From Sphingomonas sp. PP-CE-3A-406 (GTDB lineage: Bacteria > Pseudomonadota > Alphaproteobacteria > Sphingomonadales > Sphingomonadaceae), in assembly GCF_003688625.1 (NCBI RefSeq), contig NZ_RCWY01000001.1, positions 248,001-312,000 on the forward strand: a stretch of DNA of 64,000 nucleotides, in the 5' to 3' direction. Of this stretch, positions 25,572-32,775 are shown piece after piece. Positions within the stretch are counted from its first letter, which is position 1; every line of letters starts with the position of its first letter. Both the position numbers and the translations under genes were made by a program. Under the pieces are notes generated by a model, which was given only the letters and a program-made list of their open reading frames with translations, was not told where the DNA came from and ran no database searches.

Positions 25572-25825
25572 TGCAGATCCCCTTGTCGCCGCCCAAACGC
25601 GGCCTGAGGGCGGCCACTACGGAGCATCCGCGACACGTCGGTGTCGGTTCAGTTACATATATTATACAGTTGCGATGGATGGCGGAGCGGTGGGATCGGG
25701 CGTGCGACGATCCCGATCAGCCGTCGTCATGGCCCCGCCAACAAAAGCTTTCGCAGCGCAAAGGACAAAGACTTTCCAACGCCTATCGATCTGGGGGACA
25801 TTGCTCGCGTAACCAGGAGGTGGCG
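25572..25825. promoter_or_regulatory. Divergent promoter region between receptor and desaturase operon
   Basis: An intergenic region between two outward-reading genes. Around 25651-25670 there is a sharply AT-rich stretch (ACATATATTATACAG) in otherwise GC-rich DNA, a likely core-promoter or regulator site. No perfect palindrome was found. Confidence 0.4.
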
Positions 25826-26719
25826 ATGCCACGATCGATCGAGCGTTCGAATGTCCAGTGGCCGACGGTTGCCGTCGCGGTTGCGATCTATGGCGGCTGG
25901 CTCGCCGCGACCGCGTGGCATAACGCGGTTCCTTGGCCCGTTCTGGTGGCGATCGGAGGATGGCTGCTCGCGTGGCACGGGTCGTTGCAGCACGAGACGA
26001 TCCACGGCCATCCGACGCGATACCCCGCGATCAACGCGGTGATCGGGTTCATGCCGTTGTCGCTGTGGCTGCCGTACGGATCCTACCACCGAAGCCACCG
26101 CGCGCATCACGCCGCCGCGGTCATCACCGATCCGTCGCACGATCCGGAATCGCGGTATCGCGCGCGCACCGACGGCCTGGCGGCGTTGCTCGGCCGGCTG
26201 CAATCGACGCTGGCGGGGCAGATGATCTTCGGGCCGCCGATCTCGGTCGTACGGTTTCTGTCCGGCGAGGCGCGATGGGTGGTCCGTGAACCGGCGCGTG
26301 TCCTGCGCGACTGGGTGCCGCATCTGACTGCGGTCGCGATCCTCATCGCGTGGCTCGATCATGTCGGGCTGGGGCTTGCGCGCTATATCCTGACGTTCGT
26401 CTATCCCGGGATGGCACTGACGATGCTGCGCTCCTACGCCGAGCATCGCGCGGATCTGGCGAGCCCCGGCCGTGCGGCGAGCGTCGAACGCGGCGGCGTG
26501 CTCGGGCTGCTGTTCCTCAACAACAACCTGCACGCCGCACACCATGAATCGCCGTCGCTCGCCTGGTATCGGTTGCCGGAGTATCATGCGCGAAACCGGG
26601 CGCGGTTCGTCGATCTGGGCGCGCCGATCTACCGTGGGTATGGCGAGATCGTTCGGCGGTTCGCGCTGTGGTCGCATGACGACATGATCCATCCGCGGCA
26701 TAGGGGCACCCCGTCTTGA
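25826..26719 (+). CDS. Membrane fatty acid desaturase family protein
   Basis: A 297-residue membrane di-iron enzyme with three histidine boxes: HETIHGH, HRSHRAHH and HAAHH near the C-terminus. Hydrophobic helices lie around residues 12-50, 68-80 and 160-185. An ideal AGGAGG site precedes ATG 25826, while the longer open frame upstream lacks one. Members desaturate or hydroxylate acyl or other hydrophobic chains; the small size and operon context (amino acid and peptide enzymes, not lipid genes) suggest a specialised substrate. Its stop overlaps the next gene as TTGA. Confidence 0.8.
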   Translation: MPRSIERSNVQWPTVAVAVAIYGGWLAATAWHNAVPWPVLVAIGGWLLAWHGSLQHETIHGHPTRYPAINAVIGFMPLSLWLPYGSYHRSHRAHHAAAVITDPSHDPESRYRARTDGLAALLGRLQSTLAGQMIFGPPISVVRFLSGEARWVVREPARVLRDWVPHLTAVAILIAWLDHVGLGLARYILTFVYPGMALTMLRSYAEHRADLASPGRAASVERGGVLGLLFLNNNLHAAHHESPSLAWYRLPEYHARNRARFVDLGAPIYRGYGEIVRRFALWSHDDMIHPRHRGTPS

Positions 26720-27528
26720 CGAGGCACTGCGCATCGCTCGGCATGTACGATCATCCGGCGCAGCGGCCGGCGAACGATCGGTTATGGGCGGCGATGGCGG
26801 AAATCCTGCGGTCGGAGGGCGTTGCCGACGTACCGGATACGCTCGATCGGTCGCGCGACGTCCACGCGCTGTGGCGAGACTCTGCGCTGTTGTTCGGGCA
26901 GGCCTGCGGATACCCGCTGATCGCCGATTCGTCGCTGGCGCTGCGCGTGCTGGCGCTTCCGGTGTACGCGACGCCGGGTTGCGTCGGGGCGAGCCACACG
27001 AGCGTGATCGTGGCGCGCGCCGATGATGTCGACACGTCGCTCGACGGTTTCCGACAGCACCGCGCGGCGATCAACGATCGACGATCGAACACGGGGATGA
27101 ACCTCTTGCGGGCGACGATCGCACCGGTCGCGGGGGAGGGGGCGTTCTTCTCCAGCGTGATCGAAACGGGATCGCACCGTGCCAGCATGATCGCGGTCGG
27201 CGCAGGCCAAGCGGATATCGCCGCGATCGATTGCGTGACCTATGCGGCGATCGGACGCTTCGAACCGGCGGTGACGACGGCGTTGCGGATAGTCGCGCAC
27301 AGCCCGGCGTCGCCGACGCTCCCGTTCGTGACCGCCGCTTCGACAAGCGCGGCTACCGTGGCGGCGCTTAGGGTGGCGCTCAATCGGGTCATGGTCGATC
27401 CCGATCTCGTGGAGGACCGCGCGCACCTGTTCCTGACCGGTGCGATAGCGGCAGACCGCACCGCGCTCGCGCCGATCGCGGCACTCGAGGCCGCCGCAAT
27501 TCGCGCCGGTTACGCCGAACTGCGATGA
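26716..27528 (+). CDS. PhnD/SsuA-type substrate-binding-fold protein without signal peptide
   Basis: A 270-residue protein resembling periplasmic phosphate/phosphonate binding proteins (PhnD-like): opening ASLGMYDHP, then QACGYPLIADSSLALRVLALPVYATPGCVG, TGMNLLRATIAPVA and TGSHRASMIAVGAGQADIAAIDCVTYAAI, where family members bind the ligand. It has no signal peptide and no ABC permease or ATPase nearby, so it is not a normal transporter component. It may be a cytoplasmic ligand sensor or a carrier for the pathway. The TTG start overlaps the desaturase stop (TTGA); an internal ATG at 26743 is the alternative. Confidence 0.72.
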   Translation: MTRHCASLGMYDHPAQRPANDRLWAAMAEILRSEGVADVPDTLDRSRDVHALWRDSALLFGQACGYPLIADSSLALRVLALPVYATPGCVGASHTSVIVARADDVDTSLDGFRQHRAAINDRRSNTGMNLLRATIAPVAGEGAFFSSVIETGSHRASMIAVGAGQADIAAIDCVTYAAIGRFEPAVTTALRIVAHSPASPTLPFVTAASTSAATVAALRVALNRVMVDPDLVEDRAHLFLTGAIAADRTALAPIAALEAAAIRAGYAELR

Positions 27529-27543
27529 CATGAGGATCCGATC

Positions 27544-28491
27544 ATGATGCACGTCCCCGACACCCTCGATCTTGCGTCGACGATCGCCGAACTGGGCGCG
27601 GCGCGCACCGCGTGGCGTCACGATGCGGATGGCCGCCATACGGTCGCGCGGTTTCCGTCGCGCGATGCGGTCTCGACGGCGATGGACGATCTGGTCGCGG
27701 CGCTGTTTCCCGGACGGCTCGGCGCGTTCGCCGGCCCGGCGGACCTCGAGGATGCATTCGTCGAGGCGCGGCTTCGTGCGGCGCTGGCAGAATTTCGGCG
27801 GCAGATCGAACGCGAGTTCGGCTATTGGCAGGAAGAGGCGGTGCTGGCGTTCGATGCGAGCCAGGCCGCCATGATCGTCGATCTCTTCGCCGCCGAGCTG
27901 GGACCGATCCGCGAACTGGTCGACGACGACGTCCGCGCGGCGTTCCTCGGCGACCCTGCGGCCCGCAGCGCCGACGAAATCCTGGTCTGCTATCCTGGCA
28001 TCACCGCGATCCTGTACCACCGGATCGCGCATGCGCTGTACGGTCTCGGCGCGCCGATCGTCGCGCGGATCGTGTCCGAACTGGCGAACGGCCGCACCGG
28101 GATCGATATCCATCCGGGTGCGACGATCGGCCGGCGCTTCTTCATCGATCACGGCACCGGCGTCGTGATCGGCGAGACCGCGATCATCGGCGACCGTGTG
28201 CAACTGTATCAGCATGTGACGCTGGGCGCGCGCAGCCCGCTCGGCGTCACCGACATCTCGCCGCGCGAACGGCTTGCACGCCATCCGATCGTCGAGGACG
28301 ACGTGGTGATCTATGCGGGCGCGACGATCCTCGGGCGCGTGACGATCGGGCAGGGGGCGACGATCGGCGGCAATGTCTGGCTGCTGGAGGACGTCCCCGC
28401 GGGCAGCGTCGTCGCGCAGCCCACCGCAGTGATCCTGGCGGGCGAGGCCGCGGACCATCTGCACGAGACGCTGCGGGGGCGTACCGCATGA
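27544..28491 (+). CDS. Serine O-acetyltransferase
   Basis: A 315-residue acetyltransferase with an N-terminal helical domain (1-180) and a C-terminal left-handed beta-helix of hexapeptide repeats (IDIHPGATIGRRFFIDHGTG, IIGDRVQLYQHVTLG, TIGQGATIGGNVWL). The IDHGTG histidine and the helix resemble the EpsC-like SAT branch that makes O-acetylserine from serine and acetyl-CoA, the step before cysteine synthesis. No cysK is next to it. GAGGATC precedes ATG. The stop overlaps the next gene as ATGA. In this operon it may serve a special thiol or acetylated amino acid product rather than general cysteine supply. Confidence 0.85.
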   Translation: MMHVPDTLDLASTIAELGAARTAWRHDADGRHTVARFPSRDAVSTAMDDLVAALFPGRLGAFAGPADLEDAFVEARLRAALAEFRRQIEREFGYWQEEAVLAFDASQAAMIVDLFAAELGPIRELVDDDVRAAFLGDPAARSADEILVCYPGITAILYHRIAHALYGLGAPIVARIVSELANGRTGIDIHPGATIGRRFFIDHGTGVVIGETAIIGDRVQLYQHVTLGARSPLGVTDISPRERLARHPIVEDDVVIYAGATILGRVTIGQGATIGGNVWLLEDVPAGSVVAQPTAVILAGEAADHLHETLRGRTA

Positions 28492-29258
28492 GCCGCTTTG
28501 CCTGTTGCCGCGAGATCGATGGCCCGCCGAAACCGGTGATCGGGGTGTTGTGCTGCAACGAGATCGCTAACCGGCCGATCCAGGCGGTCGCTACCCGGTT
28601 CGTCGAGCCGCTGGTGCGCTATGCGGGTGCCACTGTCCTGCTGGTGCCCGCGGTGGCGGATGCGATGGATACGCGGTCGCTTGCCGGGCGGCTCGACGGG
28701 CTGTTGCTGACGGGATCGCGGTCGAACGTGGCTGGTGGGCGCTACGGCAAGGCGGACACGGAGGACGACGCGCTCGATCTTGACCGCGACACGGTAGCGC
28801 TCGAGCTGGCGGGGCGGATGATCGAGGCAGGCCGGCCGGTGTTCGGTATCTGCCGTGGCCTGCAGGAACTTAACGTGCTGTTCGGGGGTACGCTGACCGA
28901 TACGCTTGACGAGGGGCATCATCGCTCGACCGACGACGCCACCGCGTATGAAACGCTGTTCGATCACGTGCACGACGTTACGCTCAGCGCTGGCGGGCTG
29001 CTGGCCTCGGCGATCGCGCAACCGAGCATATCGGTCACGTCAGTGCATCGCCAGGGGATCGATCGGCTCGGCGAGGGCCTGACCGTCGAGGCGCATGCGG
29101 TATCCGACGGACTGGTCGAGGCGTTCTCCGCGCGACCGTGCGGGGGGGATGTGCTGGCGGTGCAATGGCATCCAGAGTGGGACGTTGCGGCCAGTGCATC
29201 CGGTCAGGCGTTCTTTGCGCTTATCGGACGTGCACTCGGGGCCTATCGCGACCGCTGA
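28488..29258 (+). CDS. Class I glutamine amidotransferase-like hydrolase, PuuD type
   Basis: A 256-residue peptidase C26-type protein. The nucleophile elbow is FGICRGLQELNV with C122; the QWHPEW motif gives H228 and E230, completing the Cys-His-Glu triad. PuuD hydrolyses gamma-glutamyl-GABA; relatives cleave other gamma-glutamyl amides. It overlaps the serine acetyltransferase as ATGA, so it acts in the same pathway. Cleaving a gamma-glutamyl bond on an imported ligand is a plausible role. The next gene, a TonB receptor, starts 65 bases later. Confidence 0.82.
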   Translation: MSRFACCREIDGPPKPVIGVLCCNEIANRPIQAVATRFVEPLVRYAGATVLLVPAVADAMDTRSLAGRLDGLLLTGSRSNVAGGRYGKADTEDDALDLDRDTVALELAGRMIEAGRPVFGICRGLQELNVLFGGTLTDTLDEGHHRSTDDATAYETLFDHVHDVTLSAGGLLASAIAQPSISVTSVHRQGIDRLGEGLTVEAHAVSDGLVEAFSARPCGGDVLAVQWHPEWDVAASASGQAFFALIGRALGAYRDR

Positions 29259-29323
29259 ATGCAGCGAAAATCATCAAACGCATCGAGATCGTCGCAGAAC
29301 GATCGCTCAACAGGGACACTATC

Positions 29324-31756
29324 ATGACTGCTTATCGTACCGCGCTGGCGCTCACCGCCTCGGCTTTCGCCTTCGCCACCACGTACCCGGCGTTTGCGCA
29401 GGACGCGCCGCCCCCGGCCGCTACCGACCAAGCCGCCGCGGCGCTGCCCGATACGCAGGACGACATCATCGTCACCGGAACGCGCGCGGTCGGCCGGTCG
29501 CGGCTGGATAGCGCGTCGCCGGTCGACGTGCTGAGTTCGGCGGCGCTCCAGCGGCAGGGGACGACCGAGCTCGGCGCGGCGTTGTCGGCGATCGCACCGT
29601 CGATCGACTTTCCGCGGCCGTCCGCGGTCGACGGCACCGACGCGATCCGCCCTGCGACCCTGCGCGGCCTGTCGCCCGACCAGACGCTGGTGCTGATCAA
29701 CGGCGTGCGCGGGCATACCGCGGCACTGCTCAACGTCGGTGGCTCGGTCGGGCGCGGGTCCGCCGCGGTCGATCTGAACACGATCCCGACGGTCGCGCTC
29801 GACCGGATCGAAGTGCTGCGCGACGGCGCATCGGCGCAATATGGCTCCGACGCCATCGCCGGCGTCGTCAATCTGCGGCTGCGCGAGGCACGCTCGGGAG
29901 GCGGCGCGACGGTCAATTACGGGTTCTACAACACCGATATCGATACCGCGCGCGGCAGCCGCCACACCAATGGCGAGCATGCCGTCACGGTATCGGGCTG
30001 GCAGGGCATCGGCTTTGGCGAGGACGGGTTCCTGACCGTGTCGGGCGAGTATCTCGACCGGCAGGCGACCAACCGCGCCGACTTCGACCCGCGCGTCACC
30101 CCGACCCGCGTCACCGGCCGGTTCGGCGATCCGCAGGTCCAACAATACAGCATCTTCGCCAATGCCGGCACGACGCTGACCGGCACGTGGAAGCTGTATG
30201 GCTGGCTCGGCTATCAGGATCGCGACACGCGCAGCGCCGCCTTCCCGCGGCTCGACAGCGCGACCACCCAGCTGGCCGGGTATACCGGCGGGTTCCTGCC
30301 GCTGATCAACACCAAGTCGCGCGATCTCAATTCCGCGGTCGGCATCAAAGGCGAGGTCTCCTACTGGACCGTCGACCTGAACGTCAGCTACGGCCGCAAC
30401 AAGATCGGCTTTCGCACGCTCAATTCCGCCAACTACGCGTATGGCGCGGCAACGCCCAAGGACTTCTCCGATGGCGCGTTGGTCTACGACCAGCTCGTCG
30501 CCGGGCTCGACGTCAGCCGCAAGCTCGACGTGTTGCAAGGCCTGAACGTCGCGTTCGGTGTCGAAGGACGCCGCGAGGGGTTCGAGATCGAGGCGGGCGA
30601 ACTCGCCTCCTATGGCTACCCGACCAGCGGCGCGGTCGCGGGCGCCTCGCCGGGCGCGCAGGGGTTCGGCGGCTTCGCGCCGGCCAACGAAGTCGATCGG
30701 CATCGTCGCAACGGCAGCGTCTATCTCGATCTCGAGGCGCAGGTGACCGACAAGCTGCTGATCGGTCTTGCCGGGCGCGGCGAGGATTATTCGGACTTCG
30801 GCAAGACCGGCACCGGCAAGATTTCCGCGCGCTATGATGTCGCACCGTGGTTCGCATTGCGCGGTACCGCCTCGACCGGGTTCCGCGCACCCGCGCTCCA
30901 GCAGCAGTATTTCACCTCGATCGCGACGGTCATCCAGAACGGCGTGCCGATCCAGACGGGCACCTTCCCGTCGGTCAGCCCCGTCGCGACGCGGTTGGGC
31001 GGCCTGCCACTCGAGCCCGAGAAGTCGACCAATCTGTCGTTCGGCACGGTGGTGCGGTTTGGCCGGTTCGACCTGACCGTCGATGCGTACCGGATCCACA
31101 TCCGCAACCAGATCGGGCTGTCGGAGAACATCACGACGTCGACCAGCCAGTCGGCCGCGGTCAACGCGCAGATCGCCAGCCTGCTCGCCGGATCGGGCGC
31201 GACCGCGGCGAGGTTCTTCATCAACGGCCTTGCTTCGACCACCAAGGGTATCGATGCGGTCGCGCATTACCGTCTGCCGACCGATGCCGCGGGCACGTTC
31301 GACCTGACGATCGCGGGCAACATCAATGATAGCGACGTGACCCGCGTGCCGACCTCGACTTCGACGCTGAACCCGGCGCCGACGCTGTTCGCGCGTAGCC
31401 GCATCCTGACGCTGGAGGACGGTACGCCGGGCGCGAAGGTGACCGGATCGGTCGACTGGTCGCTCGACCGGCTCGGGGCGCTGGCGCGCGTGACCTACTA
31501 TGGCGACGTCAACCAGCCGGGCACCACGCCGGCCGCCGACGTCCACAGCGGCAAGCACGTCATCACCGATGTCGAGCTCCGCTATCAGGCGACCAAGGGG
31601 GCGCAGCTTGGACTGGGGGTGAGTAACCTGTTCGACGTGTATCCCGATGCGACGATCCCGGCGAACAACACCACCGGGGTGATCGGCTTCCCGTATTATT
31701 CGCCGTTCGGGTTCAACGGGCGGTACCTGTACGCGCGGGCTGGGCTTAGCTGGTAG
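29324..31756 (+). CDS. TonB-dependent receptor at end of desaturase operon
   Basis: An 810-residue receptor. The signal peptide ends near AFAQ (about residue 25); QDDIIVTGTR is the TonB-box region. The plug includes ELGAALSAIAPSIDF, ATLRGLSPDQTLVLINGVRGH, DRIEVLRDGASAQYGSDAIAGVVNL, a plug style shared with the receptor at 32776. The barrel ends YARAGLSW. ATG 29324 has AGGGA upstream; earlier residues in the open frame are the overlapping tail of the amidotransferase frame. It is probably co-transcribed with the four genes before it and imports their substrate. Confidence 0.9.
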   Translation: MTAYRTALALTASAFAFATTYPAFAQDAPPPAATDQAAAALPDTQDDIIVTGTRAVGRSRLDSASPVDVLSSAALQRQGTTELGAALSAIAPSIDFPRPSAVDGTDAIRPATLRGLSPDQTLVLINGVRGHTAALLNVGGSVGRGSAAVDLNTIPTVALDRIEVLRDGASAQYGSDAIAGVVNLRLREARSGGGATVNYGFYNTDIDTARGSRHTNGEHAVTVSGWQGIGFGEDGFLTVSGEYLDRQATNRADFDPRVTPTRVTGRFGDPQVQQYSIFANAGTTLTGTWKLYGWLGYQDRDTRSAAFPRLDSATTQLAGYTGGFLPLINTKSRDLNSAVGIKGEVSYWTVDLNVSYGRNKIGFRTLNSANYAYGAATPKDFSDGALVYDQLVAGLDVSRKLDVLQGLNVAFGVEGRREGFEIEAGELASYGYPTSGAVAGASPGAQGFGGFAPANEVDRHRRNGSVYLDLEAQVTDKLLIGLAGRGEDYSDFGKTGTGKISARYDVAPWFALRGTASTGFRAPALQQQYFTSIATVIQNGVPIQTGTFPSVSPVATRLGGLPLEPEKSTNLSFGTVVRFGRFDLTVDAYRIHIRNQIGLSENITTSTSQSAAVNAQIASLLAGSGATAARFFINGLASTTKGIDAVAHYRLPTDAAGTFDLTIAGNINDSDVTRVPTSTSTLNPAPTLFARSRILTLEDGTPGAKVTGSVDWSLDRLGALARVTYYGDVNQPGTTPAADVHSGKHVITDVELRYQATKGAQLGLGVSNLFDVYPDATIPANNTTGVIGFPYYSPFGFNGRYLYARAGLSW

Positions 31757-31814
31757 GGTCGGGATGGGCGTTGATCGACTTCTCTGAGGAGGATCGACCT
31801 GGACGCGCTGAAGA

Positions 31815-31932
31815 CTTTTCTCCCCTCCCTGGAAGGGAGGGGCGGGGGTGGGTCAGTTTCCGTATCATGGAACGTCGCGGCACTAGCGGGCCTACCCACC
31901 CCCAACCCCTCCCTTTCAGGGAGGGGGGAAGA
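31815..31932. repeat. Long imperfect inverted repeat of G/C-tract hairpins
   Basis: Two near-complementary arms, 31815-31853 and 31894-31932, flank a 40-base core. Each arm is itself a small hairpin (CCCTCCCTggaaGGGAGGG at the left; CCCTCCCTttcaGGGAGGG at the right) followed or preceded by a GGGGGTGGGT/ACCCACCCCC tract. Such elements are common between genes in sphingomonads and look like REP-type units. It lies between a receptor (+) and a nitroreductase (-), so it may also terminate both. Confidence 0.75.
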
Positions 31933-31973
31933 TCAGTTATTTCCCCGAGCGACCGGGTGAATACGATCCGCCG

Positions 31974-32651
31974 CTAGTCGTCGAAGCCGATGAACATCGC
32001 GGCCTCGGCGACCGGGCGCCGCTCGGACACGACCGCGTTGGCGGGGAAATCCTCGTCGGGCCAGCCCAGCGCGATGCTCTTCATGATTACCTGGTCATCG
32101 GGGATCCGCGCGTGTTCGCGGACGACCGGGGACTGCATGATCCCCTGGCTGTTGATCACCGTACCGATCCCGCGCGACCAGGCCGCGTTGACGAGCGCGG
32201 TGGCGACCGCGCCACAGTCGAACGCGGTGTCGTCGCTGCCCGCAAGGTCGCGGTCGTAGGTGATGATGACGCAGACGGGTGCGTCGAACTGGCGAAAGCC
32301 GCGCATCACCCAGTCCTGGCGGGCGTCCTTGTCGTCCCGAGCGATGCCCATCGCCGAAAAGAGCTGTTTGGCGACGCCGACCTGCCGCTCGCGGTGCGCG
32401 CCAGCAAAGGCCTCGCCGGTTCGAAACTCGCGCGATTGCGGGATGCCCGCCGCCATCCGCTGCGTGTTGCCCGCGCGGATCGCGTCGAGCGCGGCCCCGC
32501 CGACGACGTGAAAATGATAGGGCTGGGTGTTCATCGACGACGGTGCGCGCATCGCCAGCGTAAGGACTTCCTCGATCAGCGCGCGCGGCACCGGCTTGGG
32601 CAGATAGCCGCGAATGCTGCGCCGGCCGAGGATCACGTCGTCATAGTGCAT
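31974..32651 (-). CDS. Nitroreductase family FMN oxidoreductase
   Basis: A 225-residue protein of the nitroreductase fold. It opens with a RRSIRGYLPKPVPRALIEEVL segment and APSSMNTQPYHFHVV, the FMN-phosphate and isoalloxazine contact motifs; the C-terminal part has FDCGAVATALVNAAWSRGIGT and IALGWPDEDFPAN. It probably uses NAD(P)H to reduce nitro, quinone or enone substrates. ATG 32651 with GGGG at 6 bases is preferred to an in-frame GTG 15 bases upstream. No operon partner is obvious. Confidence 0.85.
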   Translation of the reverse strand: MHYDDVILGRRSIRGYLPKPVPRALIEEVLTLAMRAPSSMNTQPYHFHVVGGAALDAIRAGNTQRMAAGIPQSREFRTGEAFAGAHRERQVGVAKQLFSAMGIARDDKDARQDWVMRGFRQFDAPVCVIITYDRDLAGSDDTAFDCGAVATALVNAAWSRGIGTVINSQGIMQSPVVREHARIPDDQVIMKSIALGWPDEDFPANAVVSERRPVAEAAMFIGFDD

Positions 32652-32745
32652 GCAGGGCCCCGTCACAGTGATTGTCCGTACTGGATACAGACTTCTCCGG
32701 TGACGAAAACCCTGGCGATCGCTCTGCTGTGGGTGATCCGCGAGG

Positions 32746-32771
32746 GTCGGGGACGCCGAAGCGCCCCCGAC
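32746..32771 (-). terminator. Stem-loop after TonB receptor
   Basis: GTCGGGG (32746-32752) pairs with CCCCGAC (32765-32771), with a partly paired inner part. It lies 5 bases past the receptor stop (minus strand). No T run is visible. Confidence 0.45.
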
Positions 32772-32775
32772 GATC

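Noticed and set aside
23079..25607. An 842-residue open frame on the plus strand
   Set aside because: Antisense shadow of the receptor at 23139-25571, with the same low-complexity Arg/Asp/Val composition and no recognisable fold.
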